A stretch of DNA of 64,000 bases. Origin: Pseudomonas subflava. GTDB lineage: Bacteria > Pseudomonadota > Gammaproteobacteria > Pseudomonadales > Pseudomonadaceae. Below are positions 30,892 through 42,026 of this stretch, one piece after another. The position numbers were made by a program, and so were the translations under genes. Positions within the stretch are counted from its first letter, which is position 1. Every line of letters starts with the position of its first letter. The notes below the pieces were generated by a model. That model was not told where the DNA came from. It did not search any database and saw nothing but the letters and a program-made list of their open reading frames with translations. The stretch spans positions 1 through 64,000 of the forward strand of contig NZ_JAMXBF010000008.1 of the NCBI RefSeq assembly GCF_023823685.1, given 5' to 3'.

Positions 30892-31085
30892 AGCCTGTCT
30901 ACGATCTTTTGAGCTAGAGCCAAGGCGGGGCTGGGCAAGGGCGCGGAGCAATGAGCGGACTCATTGCACTTGCCGTTCGGGCCGCGCCAGACGCGTTAGC
31001 CGCAAGCCGCGCTCCGAGCCCATCCGACCAGCCCGCAGTCGTTACTGCGTTGCAACGCAGCCTGGCCGACGATCTTCGGCAGGCT
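30892..31085. repeat. Palindromic intergenic element after crc
   Basis: The ends are inverted: AGCCTGTCTACGATC at the left and, on the other strand, AGCCTGCCGAAGATC at the right (11 of 15 identical). Near the left third is a perfect hairpin CAATGAG-CGGA-CTCATTG (30949-30966). It fills the convergent gap between crc and the DUF808 gene. The layout, inverted ends around a short perfect palindrome, recalls the elements at 20109 and 59139. It may end transcription from both sides. Confidence 0.55.
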
Positions 31086-31086
31086 C

Positions 31087-32022
<936 letters not shown>

Positions 32023-32056
32023 TTCCGATTTCCTTATGTGAGTGGATGCAGATGCA

Positions 32057-32080
32057 GAAAAAGGCCCCGCATGCGGGGCC
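32057..32080 (-). terminator. Intrinsic terminator downstream of the DUF4870 gene
   Basis: Perfect palindrome GGCCCCGCATGCGGGGCC (32063-32080) followed on the minus strand by a TTTTT run; it lies seven bases past the stop and separates this gene from DUF808. Confidence 0.8.
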
Positions 32081-32086
32081 GGCGAA

Positions 32087-32452
32087 TCACTTGATCAGCC
32101 GCCAACACAGCGGGTAACGGTAGGACCGCCCCTCGTTGGCCTTGATTCCGCCGATGATGGTCAGCACCAGGGCGGCCAGGCCGAGCAGCGGCAACAGCAG
32201 GAAGCCGATCACGACCACGGCCAGCAGCATGCACACCAGCGCGGCGATGGACACGGTGATGTGGAAGTTGAGCGCCTCCTTGCCCTGGTCATCGACGAAG
32301 GGGTCGAGGTCGCGCTTGAGCTGCCAGACGATCAGCGGGCCGAGCAGGTTGCCGAACGGGATCAGCAACCCGGCGAAGGCCGCGAAGTGGCAGAACATCG
32401 CCCACTGGCGGGCTTCCGGGCTCGGGGTGGGGCTGAGGTTCTGCTCTTCCAT
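32087..32452 (-). CDS. DUF4870 domain membrane protein
   Basis: 121 residues with three to four membrane segments (about 18-38, 65-88, 88-108). [22 protein letters not shown] and [15 protein letters not shown] are the DUF4870 signature, seen in small proteins of unknown function. Matches PA5333 in size and position, next to rph. Confidence 0.85.
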   Translation of the reverse strand: MEEQNLSPTPSPEARQWAMFCHFAAFAGLLIPFGNLLGPLIVWQLKRDLDPFVDDQGKEALNFHITVSIAALVCMLLAVVVIGFLLLPLLGLAALVLTIIGGIKANEGRSYRYPLCWRLIK

Positions 32453-32475
32453 GGGGCTCTCCGGGTGGATGGGGT

Positions 32476-33195
32476 TCAGTCGGCGAGGGCCGCGCGCTGC
32501 AATTCGAACAGCTCGCGCATGCCCTGCTGGGCCAGCGCCAGCATGGCATTCAGTTCTTCAGGCTGGAAGGGGGCGCCTTCGGCGGTACCCTGCACTTCGA
32601 TGAAACCGCCGCCGTCGGTCATCACCACATTGAGGTCGGTCTCGGCGGCGGAGTCCTCGAGGTAGTCCAGGTCCAGCACCGGCTCGCCCTGGTAGATGCC
32701 CACGGACACGGCGGCGACCATCTGCTTGAGTGGCTCGCCCTTCAGCGCGCCGCGCTTCTTCAGCACCTTCAGCGCGTCGGCCAGCGCCACCATGGCGCCG
32801 GTGATGGAGGCGGTGCGGGTGCCGCCGTCGGCCTGGATCACATCGCAGTCGATGTAGATGGTGTTCTCGCCCAGCTTGCTCATGTCCAGCGCGGCGCGCA
32901 GCGAGCGGCCGATCAGGCGCTGGATCTCCAGGGTGCGGCCACCCTGCTTGCCGCGGCTGGCCTCGCGCTGGTTACGATCACCGGTGGCGCGCGGCAGCAT
33001 GCCGTATTCGGCGGTCAGCCAGCCCTGGCCCTGCCCCTTGAGGAAGCGCGGCACGCCGGACTCGACGCTGGCGGTGCAGATCACCTTGGTGTCGCCGAAT
33101 TCGACCAGCACCGAACCCTCGGCGTGCTTGGTGTAGTTGCGGGTGATGCGCACGGAACGCAACTGGGTGGAAGCACGGCCGCTGGGACGTTTCAT
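32476..33195 (-). CDS. rph: Ribonuclease PH
   Basis: 239 residues, full length. 3'-to-5' phosphorolytic exoribonuclease that trims tRNA ends. Motifs: RPSGR at the start, [34 protein letters not shown] and [18 protein letters not shown]. Full length and intact, unlike the frameshifted rph of E. coli K-12. Divergent from yicC across 154 bases. Confidence 0.97.
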   Translation of the reverse strand: MKRPSGRASTQLRSVRITRNYTKHAEGSVLVEFGDTKVICTASVESGVPRFLKGQGQGWLTAEYGMLPRATGDRNQREASRGKQGGRTLEIQRLIGRSLRAALDMSKLGENTIYIDCDVIQADGGTRTASITGAMVALADALKVLKKRGALKGEPLKQMVAAVSVGIYQGEPVLDLDYLEDSAAETDLNVVMTDGGGFIEVQGTAEGAPFQPEELNAMLALAQQGMRELFELQRAALAD

Positions 33196-33349
33196 CTGCT
33201 GATCCTGTAGAAAGCGAAAATCTCGGACGTCTCGACGCCCACCTGCCCGGCATTATAGGGCTGCCGGGAAGGCCACGGCACGCCCGATTGGGCCGACGGT
33301 CGCACTGGGTTACAATCCGGCCCCCATCCCCTTTCCTCGAGGTTCGCCC

Positions 33350-34213
33350 ATGGTGCACAGCATGACCGCCTTCGCCCGCGTCGAGTCGGCGTCCGCCCAC
33401 GGCACCCTGAGCTGGGAACTGCGCTCGGTCAATCACCGTTACCTGGAGCCGCACCTGCGCCTGCCGGACGCCTTCCGCGACCTCGAAGGCGCGGTACGCG
33501 AGGCCCTGCGCCAGGGCCTGTCGCGCGGCAAGGTCGAATGCACCCTGCGCTTCGCCGAGGAAGGCGCCGGCAAGAGCCTGCAAGTGGACGACGAACGCGC
33601 CCGCCAGTTGATCGCCGCCGCCGAACAGGTGGCCGCGCTGATCCGCCAGCCGGCGCCGCTCAATCCATTGGAAGTGCTCGGCTGGCCCGGCGTGCTGGTG
33701 GCCGATGCCGCCGACCCGCAGGCGCTCAACGCCGCCGCGCTGGGGCTGTTCGAGCAGGCCCTCGGCGAGCTGAAGAGCGGCCGCGCCCGCGAAGGCGCGG
33801 AACTGGCCAAGCTGCTGGGCGAGCGACTGGACGGCATCCTCGATGAAGTCGCCGCGCTGCGTGTGCTGGTGCCCGAGATGCTGGCCAACCAGCGGCAGAA
33901 GATCGAGGCGCGCTTCGCCGAGATGAAGGCCGAGCTGGACCCGCAACGCCTGGAGCAGGAGCTGGTGCTGCTGGCGCAGAAGAGCGATGTGGCCGAGGAG
34001 CTGGATCGCCTCGCCACCCACGTCACCGAGGTGCGCCGCGTGCTCAAGGCCGGCGGCGCCGCCGGCCGGCGCCTGGACTTCCTCATGCAGGAACTCAATC
34101 GCGAAGCCAACACCCTCGGCTCCAAGGCCTTCGACCCGCGCAGCACCCAGGCCGCCGTCAACCTCAAGGTTCTGATCGAGCAGATGCGCGAGCAGGTCCA
34201 GAACATCGAATAA
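33350..34213 (+). CDS. yicC: YicC family endoribonuclease
   Basis: 287 residues. N-terminal MVHSMTAFARVES with ELRSVNHRYLE and RGKVECTL is the YicC_N signature; the C-terminal DUF1732 part shows GRRLDFLMQELNREANTLGSK. E. coli YicC is an endoribonuclease implicated in small-RNA turnover. Precedes gmk by 39 bases, likely an operon. Confidence 0.93.
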   Translation: MVHSMTAFARVESASAHGTLSWELRSVNHRYLEPHLRLPDAFRDLEGAVREALRQGLSRGKVECTLRFAEEGAGKSLQVDDERARQLIAAAEQVAALIRQPAPLNPLEVLGWPGVLVADAADPQALNAAALGLFEQALGELKSGRAREGAELAKLLGERLDGILDEVAALRVLVPEMLANQRQKIEARFAEMKAELDPQRLEQELVLLAQKSDVAEELDRLATHVTEVRRVLKAGGAAGRRLDFLMQELNREANTLGSKAFDPRSTQAAVNLKVLIEQMREQVQNIE

Positions 34214-34873
<660 letters not shown>

Positions 34874-35063
34874 CCGCCGGCTCCGCAGCGCCATTCAGAG
34901 GTGTAATTCAGCTTCCTCGGCGCCGTTTGCCCGGCCTCACTTCGGCTCGCGAGCCCAACACCTATGCCGTGGGGCTTCCCTAAACGCTGGTGATTTTTTA
35001 GACTATCCAGTCCGCTCGCCCATCCGGGCCCAGCCTTATTTGCTATTTGCCACGAGGATCACC

Positions 35064-35330
35064 ATGGCCCGCGTTACCGTTGAAGACTGCCTGGAGAACG
35101 TAGACAACCGCTTCGAGCTGGTCATGCTGGCCACCAAGCGCGCCCGTCAGCTGGCCACCGGCGGCAAGGAGCCGAAGGTCGCCTGGGAAAACGACAAGCC
35201 GACCGTCGTCGCCCTGCGTGAAATTGCCAGCAAACTGGTGGACGCTGAGTTCGTCGCCCAGGAAGACATCGTCGAGGAAGAGCCGCTGTTCGCCGCCGCC
35301 TTCGAGGAAGAGGCCAACGAGCCTCTGTAA
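35064..35330 (+). CDS. rpoZ: RNA polymerase omega subunit
   Basis: 88 residues. [29 protein letters not shown] core (family signature) and an acidic C-terminus. Helps assemble RNA polymerase and forms part of a ppGpp-binding site. ATG at 35064 with GAGGA upstream. Adjacent to spoT, the conserved pairing that links ppGpp synthesis to its target. Confidence 0.97.
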   Translation: MARVTVEDCLENVDNRFELVMLATKRARQLATGGKEPKVAWENDKPTVVALREIASKLVDAEFVAQEDIVEEEPLFAAAFEEEANEPL

Positions 35331-35392
35331 GCCATGCCTGGTCGAAGCCACGCGGCACCGGGTAAAGCGCCGACTCGGCAGGGGGTGAACCC

Positions 35393-37504
35393 GTGCCGAG
35401 CATAGACACCCTCGCCGATCGACTTTCGACCTACCTGGCCGCGGATCAGGTCAACCTGGTCCGCCGCGCCTACTTCTACGCCGAGCAGGCCCACGACGGA
35501 CAACGCCGCCGCAGCGGCGAGGCCTACGTCACCCATCCGCTCGCCGTCGCCAATATCCTCGCCGACATGCACATGGACCATCAGAGCCTGATGGCCGCGA
35601 TGCTGCACGACGTGATCGAGGACACCGGCATCGCCAAGGAAGCCCTCACCGCCCAGTTCGGCGAGACCGTCTCCGAGCTGGTGGACGGCGTCAGCAAGCT
35701 GACCCAGATGGACTTCCAGTCCAAGGCCGAGGCCCAGGCCGAGAATTTCCAGAAGATGGCCATGGCCATGGCCCGCGACATCCGCGTGATCCTGGTCAAG
35801 CTCGCCGACCGCCTGCACAACATGCGCACGCTGGAAGTGCTGTCCGGCGAGAAGCGCCGGCGCATCGCCAAGGAAACCCTGGAAATCTACGCACCCATCG
35901 CCAACCGGCTGGGCATGCACAGCATGCGCGTGGAGTTCGAGGACCTCGGCTTCAAGGCCATGCACCCGATGCGCTCCGAGCGCATCCGCACCGCGGTCAA
36001 GCGCGCCCGCGGCAACCGCAAGGAAATCGTCGCCAAGATCGAGGAATCGATCACCGCCTACCTGCAGCGCGAGGGCATGGAAGGCGAGGTGATCGGCCGC
36101 GAGAAGCACCTCTACAGCATCTACCAGAAGATGCGCGGCAAGCGCCGGGCGTTCAACGAGATCATGGACGTCTACGCCTTCCGCATCATTGTCGACAAGG
36201 TCGACACCTGCTACCGCGCCCTGGGCGTGGTGCACAACCTGTACAAGCCCCTGCCGGGCCGCTTCAAGGACTACATCGCGATCCCCAAGGCCAACGGCTA
36301 CCAGTCGCTGCACACCACCCTGTTCGGCATGCACGGCGTGCCCATCGAGATCCAGATCCGCACCCGCGAGATGGAGGAGATGGCCAACAACGGCATCGCC
36401 GCCCACTGGCTGTACAAGTCCGACGGCGACGACACGCCCAAGGGCAACCACGCCCGCGCCCGCCAATGGGTCAAGGGCGTGCTGGAGATGCAGCAGCGCG
36501 CCGGCAACTCGCTGGAATTCATCGAGAGCGTGAAGATCGACCTGTTCCCGGACGAGGTCTACGTGTTCACGCCCAAGGGCCGCATCATGGAGCTGCCGAA
36601 GGGCTCCACCGCGGTCGACTTCGCCTACGCCGTGCACACCGACGTCGGCAACAGCTGCATCGCCTGCCGCATCAACCGCCGCCTGGCGCCACTGTCGCAG
36701 GCCCTGGAGAGCGGCTCGACGGTGGAGATCGTCACCGCCCCCGGCGCACGGCCGAACCCGGCCTGGCTCAATTTCGTGGTCACTGGCAAGGCACGCACGC
36801 ACATCCGCCACGCCCTCAAGCAGCAGCGCCGCTCCGAGTCCATCAGCCTGGGCGAGCGCCTGCTGAACAAGGCCCTCACCGGCTTCGACAGCCACCTGGA
36901 GAAGATCAGCGCGGAGCGCATCCAGGCCGTGCTCGGCGAATACCGTCTGGAGGTGATCGAGGACCTGCTGGAAGACATCGGCCTGGGCAATCGCATGGGC
37001 TACGTGGTCGCCCGCCGCCTGCTCGCAGAGACCGGCGAGGCCGCCTCGCCCAGTCAGGACGGCCCGCTGGCCATCCGCGGTACCGAGGGCCTGGTGCTCA
37101 ACTACGCCAAGTGCTGCACGCCGATCCCCGGCGACCCCATCGTCGGCCATCTGTCCGCCGGCAAGGGCATCGTGGTGCACCTGGAAACCTGCCGGAACAT
37201 CGCCGACATCCGCCACAACCCGGAAAAGTGCATCCAGCTCAACTGGGCCAAGGACGTGGCCGGCGAGTTCAACGTCGAGCTGCGCGTCGAGCTGGAACAC
37301 CAGCGCGGCCTGATCGCCCTGCTGGCCAGCAGCGTCAACGCCGCCGACGGCAACATCGAGAAGATCGGCATGGACGAACGCGACGGCCGCATCAGCGTCG
37401 TCCAGCTGGTCATCAGCGTGCATGACCGCGTGCACCTGGCCCGCGTCATCAAGAAGCTGCGCGCGCTCAAGGGCGTCATCCGCATCACCCGCATGCGCGC
37501 CTGA
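35393..37504 (+). CDS. spoT: Bifunctional (p)ppGpp synthetase/hydrolase SpoT
   Basis: 703 residues. HD hydrolase domain (about 20-160) with HDVIEDT and [11 protein letters not shown]; synthetase domain (about 240-350) with VYAFRIIVD and [11 protein letters not shown] domain (about 380-445) starting [19 protein letters not shown] domain at the C-terminus (about 625-700). The HD residues are intact, so it should hydrolyse ppGpp. GTG start at 35393 with GGGGG upstream. Second gene after rpoZ; a RidA gene follows. Confidence 0.96.
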   Translation: MPSIDTLADRLSTYLAADQVNLVRRAYFYAEQAHDGQRRRSGEAYVTHPLAVANILADMHMDHQSLMAAMLHDVIEDTGIAKEALTAQFGETVSELVDGVSKLTQMDFQSKAEAQAENFQKMAMAMARDIRVILVKLADRLHNMRTLEVLSGEKRRRIAKETLEIYAPIANRLGMHSMRVEFEDLGFKAMHPMRSERIRTAVKRARGNRKEIVAKIEESITAYLQREGMEGEVIGREKHLYSIYQKMRGKRRAFNEIMDVYAFRIIVDKVDTCYRALGVVHNLYKPLPGRFKDYIAIPKANGYQSLHTTLFGMHGVPIEIQIRTREMEEMANNGIAAHWLYKSDGDDTPKGNHARARQWVKGVLEMQQRAGNSLEFIESVKIDLFPDEVYVFTPKGRIMELPKGSTAVDFAYAVHTDVGNSCIACRINRRLAPLSQALESGSTVEIVTAPGARPNPAWLNFVVTGKARTHIRHALKQQRRSESISLGERLLNKALTGFDSHLEKISAERIQAVLGEYRLEVIEDLLEDIGLGNRMGYVVARRLLAETGEAASPSQDGPLAIRGTEGLVLNYAKCCTPIPGDPIVGHLSAGKGIVVHLETCRNIADIRHNPEKCIQLNWAKDVAGEFNVELRVELEHQRGLIALLASSVNAADGNIEKIGMDERDGRISVVQLVISVHDRVHLARVIKKLRALKGVIRITRMRA

Positions 37505-37542
37505 TCCCACCGCACATCCCACCCTCTGGAATCGGAGTTCCC

Positions 37543-37923
37543 ATGAGCAAGACCGTCATCACTTCGCCCAACGCCCCCGCCGCCATCGGCACCTATTCCC
37601 AGGCGATCAAGGCCGGCAACACCGTCTACCTGTCGGGCCAGATCCCGCTGGACCCGAAGACCATGGAGCTGGTGCAGGGCTTCGAGGAGCAGACCGTGCA
37701 GGTGTTCGAGAATCTCAAGGCGGTGATCGAAGAGGCCGGCGGCTCGTTCAAGGACGTGGTCAAGCTGAACATCTTCCTCACCGACCTGAGCCATTTCGCC
37801 AAGGTCAACGAGGTCATGGGCCGCTACTTCGAGCAGCCCTACCCGGCCCGCGCCGCCATCGGCGTGGCCTCCCTGCCGCGTGGCGCGCAGGTCGAGATGG
37901 ACGGCATCCTGGTCCTCGACTGA
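37543..37923 (+). CDS. ridA: RidA family 2-iminobutanoate/2-iminopropanoate deaminase
   Basis: 126 residues, canonical Rid[31 protein letters not shown] near the N-terminus (key Ser/Tyr residues), [21 protein letters not shown] and [20 protein letters not shown] with the carboxylate-binding Arg. It removes reactive enamines from PLP-enzyme reactions. Follows spoT by 38 bases, as in many proteobacteria; a second, more distant Rid protein is at 9098-9451. Confidence 0.95.
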   Translation: MSKTVITSPNAPAAIGTYSQAIKAGNTVYLSGQIPLDPKTMELVQGFEEQTVQVFENLKAVIEEAGGSFKDVVKLNIFLTDLSHFAKVNEVMGRYFEQPYPARAAIGVASLPRGAQVEMDGILVLD

Positions 37924-37928
37924 GCCCC

Positions 37929-38660
37929 ATGCGCCGCCTGCTCGCGATCGCCCTGGCTGCCGGTCTGTCGGCCGGCTGTGCCGGCCCGCAGAGCCCGGAC
38001 GGCACCTGGATCAACCAGCCGATCATCGACGCTGCGCGCGATGGCATTCCCCTGCGCGAGGCGCTGCTGGCCCACGGCCCCAACCTGGAATGGCGGCTGG
38101 ACAGCCAGCGCGGCTTGGCCACCTACAGCAATGGTTTCGAGCTGCCGGAAGGGCGTCTCGAGGCCGGCGAGCCGGGACGCTGGCGGGTCGACTACCAGGG
38201 CGACTATCAGGAGCAGCTCGAGGTGCAGGGCGAAGCGCTGATCCAGCAGGCCAGCGCCCAGGGCCCCGAGCAGCGCTTCGCCCGGCCGGAGCATGTGGCC
38301 GAGGCCGGCGCACCGGTCGGCAGCAGCTTCGAATGGGCGCTGTACCAGGCCTACCTGGGCGGCGAATGGACGATCCGCGAGGGCGTCGGCGAGGGCGGCC
38401 TGGTGCTGTTCCACCCCGATGGCCGTCTCGAGGGATTGCCCGGCACCGAGCGCTACGCGCTGTGCCTGGCCGGCGACTGCGCCTCCATGGCCGGTGAGCA
38501 CGACAGCCTCTGGCTGCAGCTCGGCAACCAGGGCTCACCCTGGCTGTTCGAGCGCGAAGGCGATCGCCTGCGCATCCTCGAGGCGCTCAACCAGTCCGCC
38601 CCGGACGAGGTGCCCACCTACCGCCCCGGGCGCCAGGCCTGGCTGCTGGAGCGCGACTAA
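37929..38660 (+). CDS. Uncharacterised lipoprotein
   Basis: 243 residues. Signal peptide with lipobox LSAGC (Cys17 or so), so it should be a lipid-anchored envelope protein. The mature part is acidic, rich in Trp, Gly and Glu, with no domain I recognise; one CLAGDC pair could form a disulfide. It starts five bases after the ridA stop, so it is translated with ridA. Its stop overlaps that of the convergent epimerase gene. Confidence 0.65.
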   Translation: MRRLLAIALAAGLSAGCAGPQSPDGTWINQPIIDAARDGIPLREALLAHGPNLEWRLDSQRGLATYSNGFELPEGRLEAGEPGRWRVDYQGDYQEQLEVQGEALIQQASAQGPEQRFARPEHVAEAGAPVGSSFEWALYQAYLGGEWTIREGVGEGGLVLFHPDGRLEGLPGTERYALCLAGDCASMAGEHDSLWLQLGNQGSPWLFEREGDRLRILEALNQSAPDEVPTYRPGRQAWLLERD

Positions 38661-39511
38661 ACCGCCTCGCTCAGCACCGCGGCGTAGCCCTCGCGGTAGC
38701 TGGGGTACTGCGGCGCCCAGCCCAGGGCACGGGCGCGGGCGTTGCTGCAGCGCTTGCTGCCGGCGCGACGCACGCTGTTCTCCTCGGCCCATTCGGTCAC
38801 ACCGAGGCGCTCGCGCAGCCAGCCGACCACTTCGTGCAGCGGCGCCGGCTCGTCATCCACGCCCAGGTAGCAGTCGGCCAGTTCGGCGCCCTCGGCGTCG
38901 GCGCGCAACAGGAAGGCCAGCAAGCCGGCGGCATCGTCGGCATGGATGCGGTTGGCGTACAGCGGCGGCTCGCTGGCCACCCGATAACCCTGGCGGACCT
39001 GGTTGAGCAGCCACTGGCGACCGGGGCCGTAGATGCCGGTCAGGCGCACCAGGGTGGCCGGCAAGCCGCTGGCCAGGGCCAGCTCCTCGGCCTCGCGCAT
39101 GATCCGCCCGGAATAGCCCTGGGCCTCGGCCGGGGAACGCTCGTCGATCCACTCGCCGCCAGCCTGGCCGTAGACCCCGCTGCTCGACACGAACACCAGG
39201 CGCCGCGGCCGCTGGCCACGCTCGGCCAGCCAGCCCAGCACGTTGCGCAGGCCGCCGACATAGGCGCTGCGGTAACCCGCCTCGTCGTGCTGGCTGGCCG
39301 CCGCGCTGTACACCAGGTAGTCCAGCTCGCCTTGCGGCCAGGCGGCCGGGCATACCGGTTGCTGCAGGTCACCGGCCACCGGCAGGACCTCCGCGGGCAG
39401 CCGCGCGACATCGCGCCGCAGACCGTAAAGGGTCCAGCCGGACGGCGCCAGGCAGCGGGCCAGGCGGCTGCCGACATCGCCGCAGCCGGCGATCATCAGG
39501 GTCTTGGACAT
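38657..39511 (-). CDS. NAD-dependent epimerase/dehydratase family protein (YeeZ-like)
   Basis: 284 residues, extended short-chain dehydrogenase fold. Rossmann motif [16 protein letters not shown] (residues 6-21), [10 protein letters not shown] with the catalytic Ser and Tyr region, then [10 protein letters not shown]. The early GCGDVGxR form is typical of YeeZ-like proteins of unknown substrate. Divergent from exbB. Confidence 0.8.
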   Translation of the reverse strand: MSKTLMIAGCGDVGSRLARCLAPSGWTLYGLRRDVARLPAEVLPVAGDLQQPVCPAAWPQGELDYLVYSAAASQHDEAGYRSAYVGGLRNVLGWLAERGQRPRRLVFVSSSGVYGQAGGEWIDERSPAEAQGYSGRIMREAEELALASGLPATLVRLTGIYGPGRQWLLNQVRQGYRVASEPPLYANRIHADDAAGLLAFLLRADAEGAELADCYLGVDDEPAPLHEVVGWLRERLGVTEWAEENSVRRAGSKRCSNARARALGWAPQYPSYREGYAAVLSEAV

Positions 39512-39570
39512 GGTGGTGCTACCTCTGGAGTGCGGAAATGGACGGCGCGCGGGCCGGGTAGAAAAGTTAC

Positions 39571-39607
39571 ATTATTGCTTTCACAAACAAGAATTACTTG
39601 CAATAAT
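39571..39607. promoter_or_regulatory. AT-rich inverted repeat before exbB, possible Fur site
   Basis: ATTATTGC (39571-39578) and its exact complement GCAATAAT (39600-39607) flank an AT-rich centre containing CAAGAATTACTTG, itself an imperfect palindrome. TonB-ExbBD genes are usually iron-repressed by Fur; the centre only loosely fits the 19-base Fur consensus. Confidence 0.4.
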
Positions 39608-39674
39608 ACAGGCCTTTTTTGCACAGGGTCGCATTCCGACCCGTGCGACCTCCCTCACTTCAGGTCCGGCCAGC

Positions 39675-40787
39675 ATGAATTCTAACGCCCTCCGCGCCCA
39701 GCCAACCCTCGCTTCCCGCCTCGCCGTTCCGGCGCTGCTGTTCGGCCTTCTGCTGCCGTTCGGCGCGACGGCCGAGGAAGCCGCCCCGGTCGCCCAGCAG
39801 CCGGCCGCTACCGCGCCGAGCACCGCGCCGACCGACGCTGCGGGCACCACCACCCCGGCGGCCCCGACCGCGGAACAGGCGCCGACCGTGGCCACCCATC
39901 CGCAGGCCGAGGCACTCAGGGCCAAGCTGGACGCCCTGGGCGAGCAGGCCACCCCCGAGCAGCGCGAAGCGGCTCGCCAGGAATTCCTGCAGCAAAACGG
40001 CATCGCCGGCACCGATGCCGAGCAGCTGGCCGCCGCCCTGCAGGCGCTGGAAGCCGACGCCGCGGCCGAGCCGGTCGACGAGCCGGTGCTGCACGACCTC
40101 TCGCCCTGGGGCATGTACCAGGGCGCCGACCGCGTGGTGAAGAGCGTGATGATCGGCCTGGTACTGGCCTCGATCCTCACCTGGACCGTGTGGGTCGCCA
40201 AGGGCCTGGAGCTGATCGTCGCCCGCCGCCGCCTGCAGCGCGAACTGCCCGACCTCAAGGGCGCGCGTAGCCTCAACCAGGCCGCCGAGCAGGCCCGCGC
40301 CAAGCACAGCTTCAGCGCCCTGCTGATCGAGGACGCCCGTGAAGAGCTGCGCCTGTCCGCCGGCTGCAAGGAGAAGGAAGGCATCAAGGAGCGCGTCAGC
40401 TTCCGCCTCGAGCGCCTGGTCGCTGCCAGCGGCCGCAGCATGAGCCAGGGCACCGGCGTGCTCGCCACCATCGGTTCCACCGCGCCCTTCGTCGGCCTGT
40501 TCGGTACCGTCTGGGGCATCATGAACAGCTTCATCGGCATCGCCGAATCGCAGACCACCAACCTGGCCGTGGTCGCCCCTGGCATCGCCGAGGCCCTGCT
40601 GGCCACCGCCCTGGGCCTGGTCGCGGCAATCCCGGCCGTCGTCGTGTACAACGTCTTCGCCCGCTCCATCGCCGGCTACAAGGCCCAGGTGGCGGACGCC
40701 TCCGCCCAGGTCCTGCTGCTGGTCAGCCGCGACCTGGACCAGCCGTCCGGCGAGCGCGCCCAGGCTTCGATCGCCAAGGTGGGCTGA
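39675..40787 (+). CDS. exbB: TonB-system energiser ExbB
   Basis: 370 residues of the MotA/TolQ/ExbB family. A signal-like first segment, then a long Ala/Pro/Thr/Glu-rich periplasmic region (about 35-140), then three membrane segments. [28 protein letters not shown] is the conserved proton-channel region (near residue 257-284). With ExbD it uses proton flow to energise TonB. The long N-terminal extension is typical of pseudomonad ExbB compared with the 244-residue E. coli protein. ATG at 39675; exbD follows after three bases. Confidence 0.92.
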   Translation: MNSNALRAQPTLASRLAVPALLFGLLLPFGATAEEAAPVAQQPAATAPSTAPTDAAGTTTPAAPTAEQAPTVATHPQAEALRAKLDALGEQATPEQREAARQEFLQQNGIAGTDAEQLAAALQALEADAAAEPVDEPVLHDLSPWGMYQGADRVVKSVMIGLVLASILTWTVWVAKGLELIVARRRLQRELPDLKGARSLNQAAEQARAKHSFSALLIEDAREELRLSAGCKEKEGIKERVSFRLERLVAASGRSMSQGTGVLATIGSTAPFVGLFGTVWGIMNSFIGIAESQTTNLAVVAPGIAEALLATALGLVAAIPAVVVYNVFARSIAGYKAQVADASAQVLLLVSRDLDQPSGERAQASIAKVG

Positions 40788-40790
40788 TCC

Positions 40791-41216
40791 ATGAGCCTGC
40801 ATCTGCACGAGGGCGGTGACGACCTCCAGGAAAATCACGAGATCAACGTCACCCCGTTCATCGACGTGATGCTGGTGCTGCTGATCATCTTCATGGTGGC
40901 CGCGCCGCTGGCCACCGTGGACGTCAAGATCGACCTGCCGGCCTCCACCGCCAAGCCGGTGCCGCGCCCGGACAAGCCGGTGTACCTGAGCATCAAGGAA
41001 GACACCAGCCTGTACCTGGACAACCAGCAGATCGACCCGACCCAGCTCAAGGCCTCGCTGGACCGCATGACCGGCGGCGACAAGGAGAAGACCGTCTTCG
41101 TCCGTGGCGACAAGGGCGTAGATTACTCCGACCTGATGACCGTGATGGATCAGCTGCGCGGTGCCGGTTACCTGAAGATCGGCCTGGTGGGCCTGGAAAC
41201 GGTCGGTAGCCAATGA
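40791..41216 (+). CDS. exbD: TonB-system transport protein ExbD
   Basis: 141 residues, one membrane segment near the N-terminus (NVTPFIDVMLVLLIIFMVAAP), including the conserved proton-carrying Asp in FIDVMLVLL, then a periplasmic domain. Forms the motor with ExbB. Overlaps tonB by four bases (ATGA). Confidence 0.96.
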   Translation: MSLHLHEGGDDLQENHEINVTPFIDVMLVLLIIFMVAAPLATVDVKIDLPASTAKPVPRPDKPVYLSIKEDTSLYLDNQQIDPTQLKASLDRMTGGDKEKTVFVRGDKGVDYSDLMTVMDQLRGAGYLKIGLVGLETVGSQ

Positions 41217-41932
41217 GCCAAGCGCGTCGTCTGCCGCTGTGGGCCGTCAGCCTGATCGCCGTGATCGGGCTGCACATCGGCCTCTATTACCTGGCGCTGC
41301 TGTGGCGGCCGGCGGTTACGCCGATCATGCTGGAGCCCGCGGCCATGCTCATCGAGCTGGAGCCGGTGGTGGCACCGCCCGAGCCGACGCCGCCGGAGCC
41401 CATCGTCGAGCCGGAGCCCGAACCCATCCCCGAGGTGGTCGAGGCGCCGAAACCGAAGCTGGCGATCGTCAAGCCCAAGCCGAAACCCAAGGTCAAGCCG
41501 AAGCCGCAGCCGCCCAAGCCGGAGGTCAAGCCGCAGCCGGAGGCGCCCAAGGTCGCCAGCCAGGAAAAGGCCGCCGCGCCGGTCCAGGCTCCGACGCAGC
41601 AGCAGACCAGCCAGGGCGAGATCGACCGCGAGAAGGCGCTGTGGATGGCCAAGCTGCAGGCTTATCTGAGCAAGCGTCTGCACTACCCGGATCGCGAGCG
41701 GCGGATGAACCGCGTCGGCAGCAAGCACACGCTGCTGGTGAATTTCACCATCGACGCCCACGGCCGCATCCTCGCCAGCGAAGTGAAGACCTCCACAGCG
41801 CGCAACTCCTTCGACCGCGACGTGCAGCGCCAGCTGCGCCGGGCCAGCCCGGTACCGCCGCCGCCGAGCAAGGTGCTGAGCGGCAACAGCATGTCGATCG
41901 ACTATCCGCTGAATTTCACCCTCACCCGCTGA
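41213..41932 (+). CDS. tonB: TonB energy-transducing protein
   Basis: 239 residues. One N-terminal membrane segment (about 9-28), a Pro/Glu then Pro/Lys-rich rigid spacer (about 55-115) and a C-terminal TonB domain with YPDRERRMNRVG and SSFDRDVQRQLRRASPVPPPP-like sequence. It couples ExbBD to outer-membrane receptors for siderophores and similar ligands. Third gene of exbB-exbD-tonB. Confidence 0.94.
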   Translation: MSQARRLPLWAVSLIAVIGLHIGLYYLALLWRPAVTPIMLEPAAMLIELEPVVAPPEPTPPEPIVEPEPEPIPEVVEAPKPKLAIVKPKPKPKVKPKPQPPKPEVKPQPEAPKVASQEKAAAPVQAPTQQQTSQGEIDREKALWMAKLQAYLSKRLHYPDRERRMNRVGSKHTLLVNFTIDAHGRILASEVKTSTARNSFDRDVQRQLRRASPVPPPPSKVLSGNSMSIDYPLNFTLTR

Positions 41933-41943
41933 GCCGGCTTCAG

Positions 41944-41971
41944 CCGGGCCGTATCTTTCGCTGCGGCCCGG
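41944..41971 (+). terminator. Possible terminator of exbB-exbD-tonB
   Basis: Perfect eight-base stem CCGGGCCG (41944-41951) and CGGCCCGG (41964-41971), 11 bases after the tonB stop. There is no real T-run, and the oxyR promoter starts right after it, so read-through is possible. Confidence 0.4.
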
Positions 41972-42017
41972 TTGGTTCCATTGAATACAGTCGCTATGCT
42001 TGGCGACATCTCAATGG
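41972..42017 (+). promoter_or_regulatory. oxyR promoter with flanking inverted repeat
   Basis: TTGGTT (41972-41977), 17 bases, TATGCT (41995-42000): a fair sigma-70 promoter with a start near 42007. CCATTGA (41978-41984) and its exact complement TCAATGG (42011-42017) bracket the -10 and transcription start, a placement suited to repression, perhaps by OxyR itself. Confidence 0.5.
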
Positions 42018-42026
42018 AATTTACCT

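Noticed and set aside
34874-35063. Structured element in the gmk-rpoZ gap
   Set aside because: Only a six-base AGGTGT/ACACCT pair was found; too weak to call beyond a probable rpoZ promoter region.
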